Positions 6,748 to 8,262 of a stretch of DNA of 8,262 nucleotides are shown one piece after another (the stretch's first letter is position 1; the number at the start of each line of letters is the position of its first letter). This DNA comes from an uncultured Bacillota bacterium. GTDB taxonomy: Bacteria > Bacillota > Clostridia > Peptostreptococcales > Anaerovoracaceae. A program made the translations under genes and the position numbers. The notes beneath the pieces were generated by a model. It ran no database searches and was not told the origin of the DNA. It saw only the letters and a program-made list of their open reading frames with translations. Location: the NCBI GenBank assembly GCA_946541435.1, contig CAMNJK010000062.1, forward strand, positions 1-8,262. The letters are read 5' to 3'.

Positions 6748-7740
6748 ATGAAATATATCGAGCTGAAGATCCACGCATCCCACCAGGGGGTGGAGATGGT
6801 GACGGAAATGCTGATGCGCAACGGGATCACCGGAATCTCGGTGGATGACCCCGCGGATCTGCAGGATATCCTGGAAAAAAAGAATGAATACGGCTGGGAC
6901 TACATCGACGATGAGGTCAAGTCCCATCCGGACAGGGAGCCGGTGGTGAAGGCCTATCTGGAGGATTCCCCCGAGGGCCGCGCCCAGCTGCAGCATCTGA
7001 AGATCGAGGTCATGAAGCTGAAGAGCCGGGAGCTGGAAGGAGCCTTCGGCTGGGACGCGGATCTGGGCAGACTCTACGCCGAAGAGGTGGTGGTAGACGA
7101 TGAGGACTGGAAGGACAAGTGGAAGGAGAACTTCAAGCCCACGCGGATCACGGACCGGCTGGTGGTCAAGCCCTCCTGGGAGGATTATGATGCAAAGGCT
7201 GGCGATCTTGTGATCGAGATCGACCCGGGTATGGCCTTCGGGACCGGTACCCATGAAACCACCAGGCTTTGCATGGGACTGCTCCAGTGGTACCTGGACC
7301 CGGCGAAAGCCGGGATCGGAAGCGGCAGCCGGCGGGTACTGGACGTGGGCTGCGGCTCCGGGATCCTGTCCATCGCGGCGGCCCTTCTGGGGGCGGAGGA
7401 CATCCTTGGGGTCGAGATCGACCCGGACGCGGTGCAGGTGGCAGCGGAGAATATCGCGGACAATCATCTGTCCGATAAGATCCGGGTGATGCAGGGGGAC
7501 CTGACCGAAGGCATCGATTATGAAGCGGATATCATCGTGGCCAACCTGATGGCGGATCTGGTGATCCGGCTGGCGGGAAGCTGCGCCAGACATCTGGCGG
7601 CGGGCGGCGCATTCATCTCCTCCGGGATCCTGCTGGAGAAGCGGGAGGTGGTTGCCGAAGCCATCCGTCAGGCGGGCTTCAGCATAGAGATGGTGGTCAC
7701 GGACGGTGAATGGTGCGCCATTGCGGCGAGAAAGTGCTGA
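6748..7740 (+). CDS. prmA: Ribosomal protein L11 methyltransferase PrmA
   Basis: This 330-residue S-adenosylmethionine-dependent enzyme methylates ribosomal protein L11, on several Lys residues and the N-terminus in studied species. The N-terminal substrate-recognition domain (about 1-130, beginning MKYIELKIHAS) is followed by the conserved IDPGMAFGTGTHETT (158-172). The Rossmann methyltransferase core comes next: motif I VLDVGCGSG (197-205), the acidic VEIDPDAV end of the second strand (222-229) and VANLMADL (264-271) at the catalytic region. Length is slightly above the usual about 310. ATG 6748 has a good GGGAGG 9 nt upstream. It is preceded by the dnaJ terminator and ends 1 nt before rsmE. 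Arginine is mostly CGG (8 of 16), unlike dnaK. Loss of PrmA is tolerated in E. coli, so its role here is probably fine-tuning. Confidence 0.97.
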   Translation: MKYIELKIHASHQGVEMVTEMLMRNGITGISVDDPADLQDILEKKNEYGWDYIDDEVKSHPDREPVVKAYLEDSPEGRAQLQHLKIEVMKLKSRELEGAFGWDADLGRLYAEEVVVDDEDWKDKWKENFKPTRITDRLVVKPSWEDYDAKAGDLVIEIDPGMAFGTGTHETTRLCMGLLQWYLDPAKAGIGSGSRRVLDVGCGSGILSIAAALLGAEDILGVEIDPDAVQVAAENIADNHLSDKIRVMQGDLTEGIDYEADIIVANLMADLVIRLAGSCARHLAAGGAFISSGILLEKREVVAEAIRQAGFSIEMVVTDGEWCAIAARKC

Positions 7741-7741
7741 T

Positions 7742-8262
7742 ATGAGCAGATTCTTTGTAGACCCGCAGCAGATCGGTCCCAGCACCATCACGCTGGAAGA
7801 CGCCGGCGATCTGCGTCACATGAGAAAAGTCCTCCGGCTCCGGCCCGGGGATGAAGTGGATATCTCCGACGGCCAGACCTGGGAATACCGGGCCCGGATC
7901 GAGATGCTGGAGGAGGATTTCGCGGAGCTGACCATCCTGGACAAGCAGAGCTTCGCGTCGGAACCGGCCACGGAGATCACCCTCTACCAGGGCATCCCCA
8001 AGCAGGGGAAGATGGAGACCATCATCCAGAAGTGCGTGGAGCTGGGCGTGCACCGGATCGTGCCCGTGTTCATGGACCGCACAGTGGTGGTGGACCGGGG
8101 CAACTTCGGCAAGAAGATCGATCGCTGGCAGAAAGTATCCGCGGAGGCGGTGAAGCAGTGCCGCCGGGGCATCATTCCGGAGGTGTCCGGGGCCTTGCGG
8201 GTCCCGCAGGTCCTGGCGGAACTGGGGGATTACGACCTGGTCCTGATCCCCTATGAGAATGA
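7742..8262 (+). CDS. rsmE: 16S rRNA (uracil-1498-N3)-methyltransferase RsmE, 3'-incomplete
   Basis: The reading frame stays open from ATG 7742 to the window end, giving 173 full codons plus 2 nt; the family is usually about 245-250 residues. It starts MSRFFVDPQQIG and has the RsmE N-terminal PUA-like pattern LRHMRKVLRLRPGDEV (24-39). The SPOUT methyltransferase part begins with LYQGIPKQGKMETIIQKCVELGV (81-103), then RIVPVFMDRTVV and the signature RWQKVSAEAVKQCRRGIIPEV (128-148). The C-terminal knot that binds S-adenosylmethionine lies beyond the window. The product methylates N3 of U1498 in helix 44 of 16S rRNA. The start is separated from the prmA stop by one base and has no clear Shine-Dalgarno, so translational coupling to prmA is likely. 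It is truncated by the window edge, not by mutation. Confidence 0.95.
   Translation, partial: MSRFFVDPQQIGPSTITLEDAGDLRHMRKVLRLRPGDEVDISDGQTWEYRARIEMLEEDFAELTILDKQSFASEPATEITLYQGIPKQGKMETIIQKCVELGVHRIVPVFMDRTVVVDRGNFGKKIDRWQKVSAEAVKQCRRGIIPEVSGALRVPQVLAELGDYDLVLIPYEN

Noticed and set aside
5361..6830. 489-codon open frame antisense to dnaJ
   Set aside because: It is an antisense shadow of the Gly-rich, zinc-finger-coding dnaJ sequence, with no domain signature and no RBS support.
6618..6848. Small open frame between dnaJ and prmA
   Set aside because: It runs through the terminator and into prmA out of frame, with no RBS or protein-like pattern.

Overview
The window carries a classical heat-shock chaperone locus of a low-to-mid-complexity Gram-positive bacterium, most likely a Clostridia member (Lachnospiraceae-like). 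The evidence for this is the HrcA repressor with a perfect CIRCE operator, a DnaK of the Gram-positive type that lacks the nucleotide-binding-domain insert of proteobacterial DnaK, and the gene order hrcA-grpE-dnaK-dnaJ-prmA-rsmE, the same as in the Bacillus subtilis dnaK operon. Coding DNA is visibly G+C-rich. The lineage below class level is an inference.

Layout, left to right, all genes on the + strand. Positions 1-1386 hold a gene, probably cut at its 5' end, for a cell-wall-type protein: a low-complexity linker, a phage-tail-lysozyme-like domain and a C-terminal beta-sandwich-like domain. Its stop codon lies inside the first unit of a 20-bp tandem repeat array (about 1371-1491, decaying to about 1511). 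A good vegetative promoter (1572-1600) and the CIRCE operator (1611-1637) follow. Then come hrcA (1655-2704), grpE (2694-3341, overlapping hrcA by 11 nt), dnaK (3395-5308) and dnaJ (5451-6611). The 142-nt dnaK-dnaJ gap contains a strong hairpin with no U-tract. An intrinsic terminator (6682-6708) follows dnaJ. A weak candidate promoter overlaps that terminator and leads into prmA (6748-7740) and rsmE (7742 to the window edge, incomplete).

How they work together: HrcA represses transcription at CIRCE and, by analogy with characterised systems, depends on GroEL for activity, so unfolded protein releases repression. DnaK, DnaJ and GrpE form the Hsp70 chaperone, co-chaperone and nucleotide-exchange cycle. 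PrmA (ribosomal protein L11 methylation) and RsmE (16S rRNA U1498 methylation) are ribosome-modification enzymes conserved next to the chaperones; here a terminator separates them from the heat-shock genes.

I found no previously undescribed system. The parts least explained by known biology are the tandem 20-bp repeat at the end of the lysozyme-like gene, the hairpin and AAATAACAG triplication between dnaK and dnaJ, and the terminator/promoter overlap before prmA.
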